Shown: positions 1 through 25,435, counted from the stretch's first letter. The stretch: DNA of 64,000 nt from Cristatella mucedo (GCA_009760855.2 WPIO01000021.1:3140001-3204000); one strand, 5' to 3'. Notes: generated by a model not told the origin, from the letters alone. Translations and numbers: made by a program.

Positions 1-1046
1 GCGATTATAGCTACGATTATAGCTGCGATTATTGCTGCGATTTTTGATGTGATTATAGCTGCGATTATTGCTGTGATTATTGTTGTGATTATGTATGCGA
101 TTTTTGCAGGGATTATTGCTGCGATTATAGCTGCGATTATTGCTGCGATTTTTGATGCGATTACTGCATCGAATATTGCTGCGATTATTGCTGCAATTAT
201 TGCTGCAATTATAGCTGCGATTACAGCTGCGATTATTGCTGCAATTATTGCTGCGATAATTGCTGCGATTATTTCTACGATTATAGCTGCGATTATTGCT
301 GCAATTATTGCTGTGATTATTGCTGTAATTATGTATGCGATTATTGCAGTGATTACTGCTGCGATTATAGCTGCGATTATTGCTGCGATTACAGCTGGGA
401 TTATTGCTGCGATTATAGCTGCGATTATAGCTGCGATTATTGCTGCGATTATTGCAGAGATTATTGCTACGATTATAGCTGCAATAATTGCTGCGATTAT
501 GGCTGCAATTATTGCAGTGATTATTGCTGTGATTAGGTATATGATTATTGCACCGATTACTGCTGCGATTATGGCTGCGATTATAGCTGCGATTATAGCT
601 GCGATTATTGCTGCGATTTTTGATGCGATTATAGCTGTAATTATTGCTGCGATTATTGCTGCGATCATTGCAGCAATTGTTGCTGCGATTATTGCTGCGA
701 TTATTGATACGATTATTGCTGCGATTAATTCTGCGATAATTGCTACGATTATAGCTGCAATTATTGCTGCGATTATTGCTGCGATTATTGATGCAATTAT
801 TGCTGCGATTATTGCTGCGATTATTGATACAATTATTGCTGCGATTATCGCTACGATTATTGCTGTAACGATTGCTGTGATTTTTGCTGTGATTATGTAT
901 GCGATTATTGCTGCGATTATTATGTGATTATAGCAGCAATTATTGATGCGATTATTGATGCGATTACAGCTGTGATTGTTGCTGCAATAAGTGCTACGAT
1001 TATTACTGCGATTAATGTAGCGATTATTGCTGCGATTATTGCTGTG
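1..1046. repeat. 12-bp minisatellite, block 1
   Basis: Degenerate tandem array of a 12-bp unit close to GCTGCGATTATT, with GATTATAGCTGC variants. The unit length is divisible by three, so long open frames of Ile-Ile-Ala-Ala occur on both strands; they are a by-product of the repeat and not a gene. A variant carrying ATGTATGCG recurs near 88, 330, 535 and 895, hinting at irregular higher-order structure. The array starts before the window. Confidence 0.93.
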
Positions 1047-1900
1047 ATAATAATAATAATAATAATAATAATTCAATTGATAAAGCGCCCTCAGAGAACC
1101 TAATCTCTCTCTAGGCGCTTTACATTTGCTGTAAAGTGAAATGCAATTGAATGGTAAGTAAACTGATGCTTGAAAAAACAAACGAAATGAATAATATGGT
1201 TAGGGGTGACATGCACAGGGTCAGCATGCAAATGTGGTTAGTGGCAGCATGCACAGTGTCAGCACGCATAAGCACATGAAGGACGAATCACAGGGACCCA
1301 CTAAATGCTGTCCTAAATAGGTGTGTTTTTAGGTTCCTTTTAAATGTGGTCAGGTCAGGGTATGTTCTGACGCAGGTCGAGAAGGAGTTCCAGGCTTTGG
1401 GAGCATATGAACTAAATGCACGTCTCCAAAGGATTTAAAGTTTGTATGAGGTATTTCTAGACTGTTGAATTCCGAAAAGCTGGTGGAACGATGCTTGGCC
1501 TGATGGGGTAGTATATCTGACAGATAGGCCGGAGCCATTGAATGAAGGAACCTTAGAGTGAGCGACAAAACCTTGAAGTCGATCCGTTGCTTGACTGGTA
1601 GCCAGTGCAGGTGAGCGAGAAGTGGAGTAACGTGGCAACTGCGACGCTCACGAAAGACAAGCTTAGCTGCAGAGTTTTGCACCAGCTGCAATTGCCTGAT
1701 CGCACATGCTGGTAGGCCAGTAAGCAGTGAGTTGCAGAAGTCGAGACGGGATGTCACGAATGCATCGGCCAACTTAGACATGGTATCTTTATCTAAACAA
1801 GCTCAAAATTTAGCAATGTTATGAAGCTGAAAATAGGCGGATTTGACTGTGGAGCTGATATGGTCGTCTAACGAGAGGTCGCTTTGGAACATGACACCTA
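1047..1900 (-). mobile_element. CR1/L2-clade LINE, 5'-truncated copy, inserted in the minisatellite
   Basis: On the minus strand it runs from about 1900 down to an (AAT)n tail at 1047-1071. The minus-strand reading frame (1350-1781) carries the family's post-RT C-terminal region with motifs [23 protein letters not shown] and [12 protein letters not shown]. The 3' hairpin (GCGCC...GGCGC with inner AGAGA/TCTCT) is at about 1086-1121. The frame breaks near FKSFGDVHLV. Minisatellite continues directly on both sides, so the array predates the insertion. Confidence 0.88.
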
Positions 1901-2600
1901 TAGCTGCGATTATTGCTTTTATTATTGCTGCATTTATTGCTGTGATTATGTATGCGATTATTGCAGCGATTATAGCTGCGATTATTGCTGCGATTATAGG
2001 TGGGATTATTGCTGCGATTATAGCTGGGATTATGGCTGAGATTATAGCTGCGATTATAGCTGCGATTATTGATGCGATCATTGCTGCAATTATTGCCGTA
2101 ATTATAGTATCGAATATGTATGCGATTATTGCAGCGATTATTGCTGCGATTATAGCTGCGATTATTGCGTCGATTATAGCTGGGATTATTGCTGCGATTA
2201 TAGCTGCGATTATAGCTGCGATTATTGTTGCGATTTTCGATGCGATTACACCTGCGATTATTGCTGCGATTATTGCTGCGATTATTGCTGCGATTATTGC
2301 TGCGATTATTGCTACGATTATAGCTGCGATTATTGGTGCAATTATTGCTGTGATTATTGCTGTGATTATGTATGCGATTATTGCAGCGATTATTGCTGCG
2401 ATTATAGATGCGATTATAGCTGCGATTATTGCTGCCCTTATTGCTGCAATTATTGCTGCGATTATTGCTGCGATTATTGATGCGATTATTGCTGCGATTA
2501 TTGCTGCGATTATTGCTACGATTATAGCTGTGATTATTGATGCGATTATTGGTGCGATTATTGATGCGATTACAGCTGCGATTATTGCTGCGATTATTAG
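1901..2600. repeat. 12-bp minisatellite, block 2
   Basis: Continuation of the same 12-bp array beyond the inserted LINE. ATGTATGCG-containing variants appear near 1948, 2116 and 2368, at spacings close to multiples of 12. Both strands have long open frames of Ile-Ile-Ala-Ala; none has a recognisable domain. Confidence 0.93.
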
Positions 2601-3254
2601 CCGCATGTGAGACGGAGAACGGAAGGGACTTGAGTCGGGCCGTCGAGGAGATGCCATCAGTGTCGCGACTCGCGTTCTAGGCTGCGAGACCGAACGCATC
2701 CGAACGAGCGGACTTTCTACGCCGGACACTAGGACTCGTGGCAAGTCGTCAAGGGTCCCCGCCCCCTCTCAGCAGTCACACCTGGCTCAGGCGATACGGA
2801 TAACAGCTAACTAACGTAATAGCTTTTCTACCGCGCGATTTTAAGATAGCCGCTTGCTGCAAGCACGAAAGTGGTAGGCGTCTGGATTAGGGCGTGCGGA
2901 CGTCGGCGCAATGGCTCAGCTGCTTCGTCAGTCACACCGTAAACTTACGACTGCCGTCTCGTCGGTTTCGCGGCCCGCACGCAGCATTTCAGCATGCAGC
3001 ATTTCCGGGATTGAAAGCGGGGGGGGGAGTGGGGGCGCCTCGCGCGCCGACGCTGCGCACGCTGCTGACCGTCACACGAGATCGGCTACGCGAGAGGAGC
3101 GGCGAGAGGAAGCGGCCCTGCACAAGCTCCAGCCGCGGGCGAAGCGCGATCATTCGCGATCGATCGATCATTAGATTTCGCAATCAATCGATCTAGCGCC
3201 TCGAAGTTCCGCGTCTCCTTTTGCCAGCGCGACGACATCCGACGGCATCCGATG
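2601..3254. other. Unannotated, moderately GC-rich spacer
   Basis: There is no recognisable gene. Short open frames overlap on both strands around 2894-3196 but show no domain, splice context or codon pattern that I can support. A short run of G (about 3010-3025) and GATC-rich sequence (3150-3190) are visible. Confidence 0.5.
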
Positions 3255-3450
3255 TAAAGACGCTTTTAGCATCTGCAACGCTCGTTCGCCGGGCCCGATA
3301 CCTGCCGCTAGCATCCGTTATCCAGAGCCTGGGAGCCAGGCTGCAGTCTGTCATGAGCATCGCAGTAGCAACATTACAACACTTCTCACAGACCTGCGTC
3401 GGCTTCCAATCAAGCAGCGTATCGACTTCAAGGTGCTGTCACTCTGTCGC
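3255..3450 (+). mobile_element. CR1/L2-like LINE fragment, diverged
   Basis: The plus-strand sequence aligns by eye with the LINE C-terminal region. Counterparts of the 'LLAGLPASVIQSLQ' and '[19 protein letters not shown]' motifs fall at 3300-3440, but the reading frame shifts several times. It differs from the abundant (ATT)n-tailed family and may be another subfamily. Confidence 0.55.
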
Positions 3451-4221
3451 AGAGCGGCGGCACGCAGAGCGGCAGGCGAGCGACAAGTTGGGAGGAGGAG
3501 CTTTGAGAAGCTCAGAGGGTCAAAGGGAAAGTCGGCGTCGGACGAGCGCTGGCAGTAAAAGTCCACCGAAATGAAACGAGAAAACCCTCGCCCCTTCACA
3601 ATGAGCGAGGACGCCGTCAGTGGCATGAAATATACACCCATTCGCCTACACATCGTAGCAAGCCTTTTCTCGGAGTACTGCTCGAGATAGTCACTCTGGA
3701 AGAGCTCATCCTTTCGAGCGAGCCACGCAGTGTCGGGCAGCGGCTGGCGCGAATCATACGCCTCATGCAAGCTCGCTACCGGCAGCCGATTACGTTAGCC
3801 GAGGCAGGCGCAGTGAAAGTGCTGACGTCCGGTGCTGACGTCTGCCTGGCGGCTCGCTCGGGCGGACGGTATCGACTCATGGTCTGTATTGAGCGCGCTC
3901 GCATGGGGGCACGTCCTTCGCCGGCGAATCATTCCACACGGCGCATTACGTTCGAGCCTACTCGTGATGTTCGTCACACTCAGACTGCTTCGTGCTTATG
4001 GCCTCCATTTGCCAAGGGCAGCCACTACCTACTGCGTCTTGCGTGCGTGACGTCGACCGAATTGACTGAAAGGCTAGTGAACAAACCCCAGAGACTCAAC
4101 CACGTGTCTCCTTTGCTGACGGAGTGGCGATGGGTCCCGGTTGATGAAAGGACACGGAGTAAAATTCTTCGGTGACCCATAACGTCTGAAATACTTAGCT
4201 CCTTCAAACTTAATTGAACTG
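3451..4221. other. Unannotated spacer
   Basis: Overlapping open frames at 3765-4175 (+) and 3351-3770 (-) show no domain or homology that I recognise. I see no RNA gene or clear repeat. Confidence 0.4.
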
Positions 4222-4650
4222 CTGCACCCATTTCAGCCTGCTCGTGCCCTCAGGTTCTGTATGGGCAACAAATTAGCTAATCCATTCCTACACTTAAAGA
4301 TGGTTAGCGGTTGAAGCTTTTGGACTGCAGGTGGAACTCGTTTCCGCAACTATTACGTATTCAATTTTTAATTCTTACACAACGAGATATATTCTCCTGC
4401 TGCCGACTGTGGCACATTCGTCCCAGCCGCCCTGAGCTGCTACTTTCATGCTACTCACTTCATCGACTGCCCTCCCGACTCAGCTATGCTTCTAACTTTC
4501 TCTTTGCTGCGTGAGATGCTGGCAACCGTCTGTGTACCGGGAGCCGCATAGACATTGAGTTTGTTCTAGAAAACTCTCCTGCATAACGCCCGTCTTTTCT
4601 CTATGGCTTCATGTGGAGTTACAGAGAAAGCTACATATAAATTATCTAGT
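4222..4650 (+). mobile_element. LINE fragment of the ATTAC-tailed family
   Basis: It matches the better-preserved copy at 39305-39822. Shared features are a start near 'HPFQPARALR', the later stretch encoding AALSCYFHATH-like sequence, and an ending with ACTCTCCTGCATAACGCC and GTGGAGTTACAGA. Frameshifts and missing segments show that it is dead. It has no clear ATTAC tail left. Confidence 0.65.
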
Positions 4651-4856
4651 AATTAAAGCGAGAAAGTCCGCCCGTCCATTCGCCACGCGTAAAGATGGCA
4701 GCCAGTACTTCCGAGAGTGACGTGTAATAGACATGTAATTAATTCTACTGTGACTCAGCGAAGCGAGTCCACAAGCAATGAGCTCTAGTATTACAGTAAT
4801 CTCAGATTCAGCCTCCTCGTGCCCGAAACAGCTGCACAGCTACGAGTAAGCCGAGG

Positions 4857-4998
4857 AGCAGGAGGAGGAGGATGAGGAGGAGGAAGGAGGAGGAGGAGGA
4901 GGAGGAGGAGGAGGAGGAGGAGGAGGAGGAGGAGGAGGAGGAGGAGGAGGAGGAGGAGGAGGAGGAGGAGGAGGAGGAGGAGGAAGGAGGAGGAGGGG
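4857..4998 (+). repeat. (GGA)n microsatellite
   Basis: About 140 bp of nearly pure GGA/GAG triplets. The minus strand reads as a polyproline open frame (4840-5076), which is a consequence of the repeat. Confidence 0.95.
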
Positions 4999-4999
4999 A

Positions 5000-7900
5000 C
5001 AGTACTTGACCTTTTCAGTCGCAGCCAATCCTGCGGGATGCTGAAGGTGCGTCGGGAGGCCGAACGCGCGAAGCATCCCTCTGGATTAGTCCAGAGCTAG
5101 TTTTAGCTAGTTAGGCATGCGTTTAATCGTCCTTAGTAAATACAGCTGCTGGACGAGACGAGAGGCCGGACGTGAAGCTAATTCGTCTAGGCAGATCAAT
5201 GCAGCCAGTGAATGGTTAGACCTAAAGGTGGTTGCAACAGAATCTTGAAGTCGAGACGCCGGTGGACAGTGAAACGGCAGCGTGCTAGACTAAGCAGACT
5301 CGACTGCCGGAGTAGTATTCGCGGTTGCTGAATTTTACTTTAGGGGCTAGGAACCATTAACGTCCTGATCCGCGGTTAAGCAGCAAGTTAGACCCAAGTA
5401 TGTCGTACTCAATCAGTCATACTTTATTCTTCGAGCCAGGCAGGCGCTGTGCCCGAAGCATCGACCCAGACGGCAGTTCAGCGGTAGTCTAGGCACCGTG
5501 CCAGTGTTTCTGTACGCCACGGCCGATGCTTCACGCCTGTAACCCTCCGTGGCCGTCTAAAAGACATCTCTACGCTTTGCATACGGGCTTGTTGTCTTGA
5601 AGTCTAATGGAAGCTCTTCATCGCCGTCGTGTTCCGCTACTGTCGGCTTGCTTGCGTGACTTGGTGCTGCCACTGCAAGTCTTTAGCCGGTGCTTGAGAG
5701 GCTCGAGGTTTCACCACCATTTGTCAAGCGTCGTTAAGGTTATGATCCCTGCGTTTTCGGCCCTAGTTCTGCTGACCGCACGCGGTAGTCGCACACAGAG
5801 ACTGTAGCAGCAGGCAGCCTGCGCAGACATGCGCGCCTCGCGGCGCGTCCTCGCGGCACGTCCTCGCGGCACGTCGTCCTCGCGGCGCGTCCTCGCGGCA
5901 CGTCGTCCTCGCGGCGCCGATAGTTACTTTCCATTGAAGTCGCGCTCTGCAGCTGTAGGCTGCATGTTGTTGGTCCCGATGGCAGTACGAGCGTGCACGA
6001 GGTCGGTAAGATATTTGACGCGCGCGAGAAGCAACACCCACCTCATTGGCGTCCTTTTGCGACAGGTCTGTAGAATGCCGAGCAATGGGTCGTCAACTGT
6101 ACGAGCTTCCTACCTAAGGTCCCTAATGCGCGATCAATCTCTCGCGTCAGCGACGCTGCCAGGATTTGAGTCTTATTTCTTTAGCGTCTGTCGATGGGAG
6201 TGGCTCCTAACAGCGAGCGCCCACAGAGGCAAAAGGTATATTCTAAGGCAGCCGTTCTCTTCGGCATCATTGCCGCCTCTGAAATTGGAATCAAGTTTGT
6301 GCCGCACTCGCTCAACGCCCCGTTGATTTGATTTTGTCACTGCACTCTTTAGATTGAGCTACTGAATCCTTGCTATGTACTGCAGACCTCAAAGCCAAGT
6401 TTGGCAGTGGCATTCGGATGCTAAAGCTAATAAATAGCACATTTAATGAAAAAGCTTACTGCAAAGTACCTTGCATAATCTTGAATGTGAGTCTGAGAGT
6501 ATGCGAGTCGCGAAAGCATAGGTCTCTGATGCAACGCTTACACGGCATTTTGTGATATCTGTAATACTACCACCATGATGGTGCAACGAAAATGAGTGTC
6601 GTGCCAAAAATATCAGGGGGTTATAGATAAATATAATTTGTTAATTTTCTTATGGAGCTACAATATGCACTCTCATAGCTTAAATTGAACCACTGAATTG
6701 TGCACCACGAATAGTTCTAAATAATTTATTATCAAACGAGGTTAGAAATATAATTTGGAGTCCATTTTTTAATTTTCCTTCTTTCGAGATTTTGCAACGT
6801 TAAAAAAGAACTGCAAGATTGCCCGCTAGTAGGCCTGGCTCACAGTTGCGTCAGCGGTCAATAAGGCTTGCCTTCCAAAGCAAAGTTGGAGTTGCGGTGA
6901 ATTTTCTCGGGTAAAGAAGGAAATGAATATAATTTCACAATTATACCTACCTGTATATCCGCTTAAATACTCACAGTTAGGCTGGACAGTGGGTCGCAGA
7001 CACACGTGGGTCACACGCTCCAGCCTCTGCTACATGGCCGAGTTATGGACACGTTTATCGACCAGATTAATTCCTATCCGTGAAACGATTTCGTATTTGT
7101 TATTTCGCGGACTTCATTGCGACCATCGGTTTTGTACTTCTGCTACGAGACATTCGACTTAATTGGTCAGAAACGACCCCATTGGCGGATGATTCCCTAC
7201 GTAATTCAACCCATACGCAGGTGCTTTCTCGGTTGCGCTTGCTTGGTCTAGTGGACGCTGATGGTATCACGAAGTCTCCGAGGCGGTGCAGCGACCGTCT
7301 GTTAGATGCGAGATGAAGCAATCGCCGGTAGTGTAGCGCCCGCGTGCTGGCCACAGCCAGCGCGTGGAGCTATCGTACCGGTATTAGACCAACCTGTTGC
7401 GGTACGACCGCCGCGTCACGACATGCGAAGGCACGCGTCGCCGTCCAGGATGCGAGCCGATGCGCACGCGAGAGAATGAAAGTCTCGCCCACCGGGCCCG
7501 CGCGATCCACGGCAGATTAGCACAACAGGACGGAGCCGGATACTGAACGTGAGGAGATGACGCGGAGGGCATCGTTAACCGACCGATATCGCGAAGGTGA
7601 GATTTCAGGGCGCTCAGGCACGATCGGGCGCTTGGCCTACACGTCAGAGCCAGTCTCAAGCAAGGGCGACGGCAAACTCGTACACTGTGCGTTTCCTCCT
7701 TCGGCGACCGAGGCGCGCGCGCGCGCGCGCGGGGCAAAACTCGTCGGCGCCGCAGGTGCAGAGAGAGAGAAGGAACATGTCGGCGTTGGCCGGCGATGCT
7801 AAAAGAAAAAGGGTCGACGAGCTGGCGCCGAATTCGTTAGCGAGGACGCGCAGCGATTTCTCGCCTCGCCGCACGCACGCATTTTCTCACCCCCTTTCGA

Positions 7901-8870
7901 TCGCCGCTCGTCGCTTTGTCTGTTGGCGCGCGCCATCGATCGGCGTGCCTGAGAGGCGTGCTCGAGCTCATCTGCCGCCGCCGCCGTCGTCTCGTCAGCG
8001 CTCGGTGGCGTCTACTTCCCTCCTCCCCCGCAGACCTGACCTGGGGCGTCATCGAGCCGAAATCGAGCCGCCTTCGGGCGGTGCCATCCGCCGGCCGTGC
8101 ATTTTCTGGCGGCGAACGTTGGAACGCCACGTCGGTGGTGGCGGCGAGCCGACAGGTGTGCTGACTTGCAACAAAAATCCTGCTCAGCGGCGGGCTAACG
8201 GAATCGGCAGTTTGCGAAGAAACCGAAAATTAGCACTGTACACGGCGCTTACAATTGAAATTCGGTCAATTGCGGACCGATGACCGGACGTGTCGGAGGC
8301 GAAAGTAATTGCGGCGTTGACTGGGCAGAAATGGGCGCGCCTTGCTCTAGATAAGAGAAGAGACCCGGGTGCAACGCCAGGCCCAGTTTTCCAGCCTCTT
8401 CGTCGAAGCGCGAGGTCGCCGCCGCCGCCGCCACCGCTGCTGCCGCGCCCGTCACTTATGCGGCTGACGGGGCCAGCATTTCCGGCCGTGCGCGAGTAAT
8501 GTTCCAGCTGTTGTCTGCCGACGACGGCAAAGATCGGCCAATTCAATGGTCGCAGCTTTTTAGCGACAGTACAGCCCTAGCAGCTATCCTCTCCGCTTGA
8601 TGGTGAGCAACGAAGAATGGCGATGCAAGACTCGAGCTCAAGACCTGGCGAGGCAGCGTAAAGACAAGTGAAACTTCGTTGAGAGCCGCTTCTCTGAGAC
8701 GTCGCTGCCACTGCGCCGCCGCTGCCGCCATCCTTGCGCCAGGCGAGCGATAAGTCGGCCCTAGCGCCGCCTGTCAAGGCGGCTGTCGGGTCGGGTCGGG
8801 TCGGGTCCCCCAGGTGCATGCAGTCCGCGAGACTTTATTTGCAAGAAGCCACGGGAAACTCCCCCATCTC
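5000..8870. other. Gene-poor region without supported gene
   Basis: Between the GGA array and the CT arrays I find no exon with recognisable coding homology. 6550-6830 is AT-rich and featureless. 7380-8530 is GC- and CpG-rich with many overlapping open frames on both strands (for example 7597-8283 on +), as expected of stop-poor GC-rich DNA. That block could be a CpG island or an unrecognised first exon, but I see no supporting motif. A GGGTC run lies near 8788-8808. Confidence 0.4.
5837..5917. repeat. GC-rich minisatellite (CGCGGCACGTCCT-like unit)
   Basis: About six copies of a 13-16 bp unit around CTCGCGGCACGTC, alternating GGCACG and GGCGCG versions. It is a local tandem duplication and is CpG-dense. 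Confidence 0.85.
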
Positions 8871-8871
8871 T

Positions 8872-8875
<4 letters not shown>

Positions 8876-8911
<36 letters not shown>

Positions 8912-8964
8912 TTTCTTCTCCTCTGTTTGTCTCTCTTCCTCCTTCCTTCTCTCTGTCACTCCCT

Positions 8965-9037
<73 letters not shown>

Positions 9038-9039
9038 GA
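8876..9039. repeat. (CT)n microsatellite, two blocks
   Basis: Pure CT runs at 8876-8907 and about 8968-9039, separated by a CT-rich interrupted stretch. Confidence 0.95.
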
Positions 9040-9238
9040 CGCGAGAGGCGCGGTCGGAGACGTAATGAGATTTTTCCGCACCCGGGGACAAAGCCGCACA
9101 TGGCGCCCCTCCCCTTGTAAAAAAATATCAGCAATGTAGCTCCACCACAGGAGAAATTCAAAACACACACGCTTACAGGCATATTGAGTCAAGAAATTGT
9201 ATTAACTGTAGCACAGGTACAAGCTAGCTATCGCCGCT

Positions 9239-9800
9239 TTAACTTAGGTGAGTTCGTCTGGCTGTGAAAGTGGCAAACTGGTCTGTCACAGTTTGAAAGT
9301 CAATATTTTCCAGTGCTACTTTCTCTAATCTTAACATGGAAAAATGAGAGAGACGACCTTTCCACATTGATGCTCTTAGATAAGACAGGATTACCTTCAG
9401 CTTTCTAGAGGAACGTTCACAACTGGCAACTTATACAGCTACGGTGAGAAGAACTTGCCAGGCAACTCTCAAATTAGGAAACACATCTTCATAACTGACA
9501 ACAAAAGATATGAGCTCGAGTGCCGAGTCATGACATGTGGCAAACAACATTTTACGTCACTGATTTCCTTGTACAGCATTGCTCTATCAATGTCTGAGCA
9601 ATAGAAGCCTCCAAGATCTAGACATTGTTCGAGGAGTTTGGTCTCGTCAAGTAACTTCAAATGCTTCTCAACTTCCAACAACAAACCAAATTTGGCATCA
9701 AGATCTGTGAGCTGAGAAAACCGAGCTATACTTTCTTTTCGGAGACAGTCTATGCTGTCCTTCGTTATTCCTGAACTTTCCTTCGGCGGATTCCTCATTC
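9239..9800 (-). pseudogene. hAT-type transposase C-terminal remnant
   Basis: The minus strand encodes the C-terminal dimerisation region typical of hAT-derived transposases (TTF/ZMYM-like group). In order it reads DLGGFYCSDIDRAMLYKE-like sequence, then FPNLRVAWQVLLTVAV, then VASCERSSRKLK and LSYLRASMWKGRLSHFSML, ending at a TAA on 9239-9241. Two lesions make it a pseudogene. One is a frameshift near 9470, where the long frame ends just before FPNLR. The other is a TAA directly before VASCERS (near 9435). No intact N-terminal zinc finger or catalytic region is recognisable upstream of 9800. It is probably a domesticated-looking but decayed transposon and not a host gene. Confidence 0.75.
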
Positions 9801-11261
9801 AACACCAACTTTCCATAATTCACATCTCCTTTTGGTATCTAGTAGGGATTCTTAGCACAGGTCTTCTCGAAGTCTTGACTCTTTCAGAGGTGATCTTGAA
9901 AAGTATAAGTAGGTACTTGCAGGTGCTTGCTGTTGTTCCAAAAAACGTAATGACAACGGAATCTTGACTTGCAGCATTAACTTCTGCCATATTCAAGCTG
10001 TGGTTATCACAGTTTACAAAAATGGCCTGCTCATTTTGGACAGTATTATCTTTTGGACAGCTGAAAAGTGGCCAGACATGACTTCCGCGTCGTCATGGCA
10101 CAGCCAGTTATGTAACCCTAGCTTGTGCGGTCTAATAGTGTATCGATGCTCAGCCACGGCACGCTGGCTCGCCCTTGACGCGGCGTAGCAGGCCGGGCTC
10201 GCCGTTGGCGCCACGCAGCTCGCCTGCAGCAGGCAGAATGGGGCGAGCGGACGGGAACGGCAGCTGGAATACGGACGGAGGGGCAAGCGGCCGTCTGCTT
10301 GTTGTGCTACCTGCGAGCGTCAACCGAATGCACAACGGTTAAAGTCGCCTCAGTGTTTCCGCGTCGTCGCGTTCGCGCCGCCAGAGCGTCAAGCTACAGC
10401 TTTGTCTAAGTCTGCAAACATGCTAAACTAGCTCAGCCCGAAAAAGTCAAGTCCACTGAAAGAAGGGCTTGCTTGAATCAAGATTGGTATTCTCGCAAGA
10501 AAGAAAAAGTTTTTTAAAAGAATATGCACACTCCATTTTGCTTTTGGTGCCCCCTCTGGGGGCGGTCTCGCGGCGGCTACGACTGACGCTGGCGCTCGCT
10601 CTGTCGTCTCGTAGGCGAAAAATGTACCGTTCGACGTCTTCCAGCACTCCCACCGACGTACGTCGGTGAGAAGAATAAAGAAATATCAGCATTGCAATGA
10701 CTGCAACTCGTCTCACCTCCAAGGATGACCGCATTGCCGTGAATGCCTTCGCTGCACCCGACGTCCGCCATCGCCGAGCTCGTCATCCGCTCGTCATCTC
10801 TCTGATCTGCTTCATCTCGTCATCTCGACGGCGGCAACCTTTCCGGGGTCGTCTGCTCGCAGCTTCCTCGCACTCCGGACGGCGGCCATTCTTGTGTTCG
10901 GCCACCGGCTTCGATGTGCGAGCCTACTCACCAGTAGTAGCGCGCCGAAAATCATCACCTCGCCCAAGCGCTCGCGAAAAATGTATGCGTCCACAGCGCA
11001 CGCCCCCGACGATGCATTTCCACCCTGCGGCGTCAGCGGCCAGCAGTGGTGGGCGGGCATCATTCCAAGCAGCGGATTCCATAGTTCGCTCAGCGGCCCT
11101 GCTCAATTGCCTCGATAGTTTTTTAACTCGTCCTCGTTATAAGACCTGGCCGAAAGCCGGGCCTGGCCCTAAGAAGACATCGAGGGGCAGTCGCCGAAAT
11201 CTGAGGGCCATAATTCCGAGCTTCGGCCAGAAGCAGACCACACCCAGGGCAGTCGTTCATA
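9801..11261. other. Spacer upstream of receptor gene; no supported gene
   Basis: 9801-10000 on the minus strand may be more of the hAT remnant but has several stops. 10140-11120 is GC-richer with overlapping frames (10697-11377 on +) that show no domain. No RNA gene was recognised. Confidence 0.35.
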
Positions 11262-11438
11262 TCATAATAATAACAGTAATAATAATAATGCACTTGATAA
11301 AGCGCCCTCAGAGAACTCATCTCTTTCTAGGCGCTTTACATTTGCTGCAAAGGGAAATGCAATTGAATGGTGAGTAATATCATGCTTGATAAACAAACAA
11401 CATGAATAACATGGTTAGGGGTGACATGCACAGGGTCA
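11262..11438 (-). mobile_element. CR1/L2-clade LINE, 3'-end-only copy
   Basis: It has an (AAT)n tail, the 3' hairpin (GCGCC...GGCGC) and the conserved 3' UTR up to the TGACATGCACAGGGTCA box. Homology then stops abruptly, so only about 175 bp of the 3' end were inserted, consistent with truncated target-primed reverse transcription. Confidence 0.88.
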
Positions 11439-11543
11439 TCGGAGGGCATCGGCTGGAGCACGCACTCCTCGGCCACATTTTAGACGTCGTACCGCTAAGA
11501 ATCGCATTCCTGTTGCAGCGTTTAGTTTCACTCAACGTACTGC

Positions 11544-11547
<4 letters not shown>

Positions 11548-11596
<49 letters not shown>
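11548..11596. repeat. (GA)n microsatellite
   Basis: About 48 bp of pure GA dinucleotide. Confidence 0.95.
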
Positions 11597-11600
<4 letters not shown>

Positions 11601-12071
11601 ACGCCATCACAAACGGTGCATAAGCATGAGCAGCTACTGTGCTGACGCTTGTTCTGAAAGCTGCTCTAACGTGCAAAGAGTTTCAGACAGCGATGCTAAA
11701 ACAGCCCAAGCAAGCGGAGATGAAAATTCTCTCTCCAACGCGTTTTCATCCTGGCGTCGTAGGGAATGGACCGTACCGGTGGCGCAATCGAGTGGCGGAT
11801 GTCTGGTACAGTGCTCGCACAGCGTCACCGCCGCTGGCTAGCTAGCAACTCTTCCAGCGCACATTTCCGACGACTTCGTTATTAATCACCGCAGAGTCGT
11901 TTTCGTAAGAAGCTCGCACGATGCCTCGTGTTGCTGTAGTAGTAGGCTACTTGAGCGTTTGTTTTTGTCTTCCCTCTTATGCCTGCTCTCTTCGCTGAGT
12001 TCTCTGAGCTTTGTAACTTGGGGGCTCGCTTTCATATCGAAAAGTCTGAAGAACCAAAGAGAAAAGTGAAG

Positions 12072-12208
<137 letters not shown>

Positions 12209-12534
12209 CAGGCGCCCGAGAGCACTCGCGCGATGAAGCTGCAGCGCCGCCCGAAATTCCGCTTTCCCTGCGCGCGCGTCTCTTCTTTCTAAACCTGTGA
12301 GAGTTGAGGGAGAGAGCGCTCTCGGACGCCGAGACTCTGGCGCGCCCGAGCATTTTATCGCCGCCGCGCGTCGATGGCTGATGGCACCGGCGTCGCGAGC
12401 GCGGGCGCTCTAGATCGATAGCGACGACCACGACAGAGGCGATAGCAGCGGCGGCGGTAGTCATTGGCTGTCCGCTGAGCGGGCGCGCGGTCGTGCGCTC
12501 GAACGCTGGACCCGACGCCGCCGCCGAGGACGGC
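12209..12534 (+). promoter_or_regulatory. GC-rich 5' flank / probable 5' UTR of the receptor gene
   Basis: CpG-dense sequence immediately before the ATG at 12535, without an obvious TATA box. The bases before the ATG (GACGGC, G at -3) make an acceptable Kozak context. The transcription start cannot be placed from sequence alone. Confidence 0.35.

Positions 12535-25435
<12,901 letters not shown>

Noticed and set aside
49-927. A 292-codon open frame at the window start, and similar ones at 1803-2744 (-) and 1843-2610 (+)
   Set aside because: They are translations of a 12-bp tandem repeat. All consist of Ile/Ala repeats, occur on both strands and lack any domain.
5740-6041. CGCGGCACGTCCT repeats considered as a CRISPR-like array
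   Set aside because: Units are directly adjacent with no unique spacers, and the genome is clearly eukaryotic.
7597-8283. A 228-codon plus-strand frame in GC-rich DNA
   Set aside because: Competing frames of similar length exist on both strands, composition is Arg/Pro/Ser-rich, and no domain or splice context was seen.
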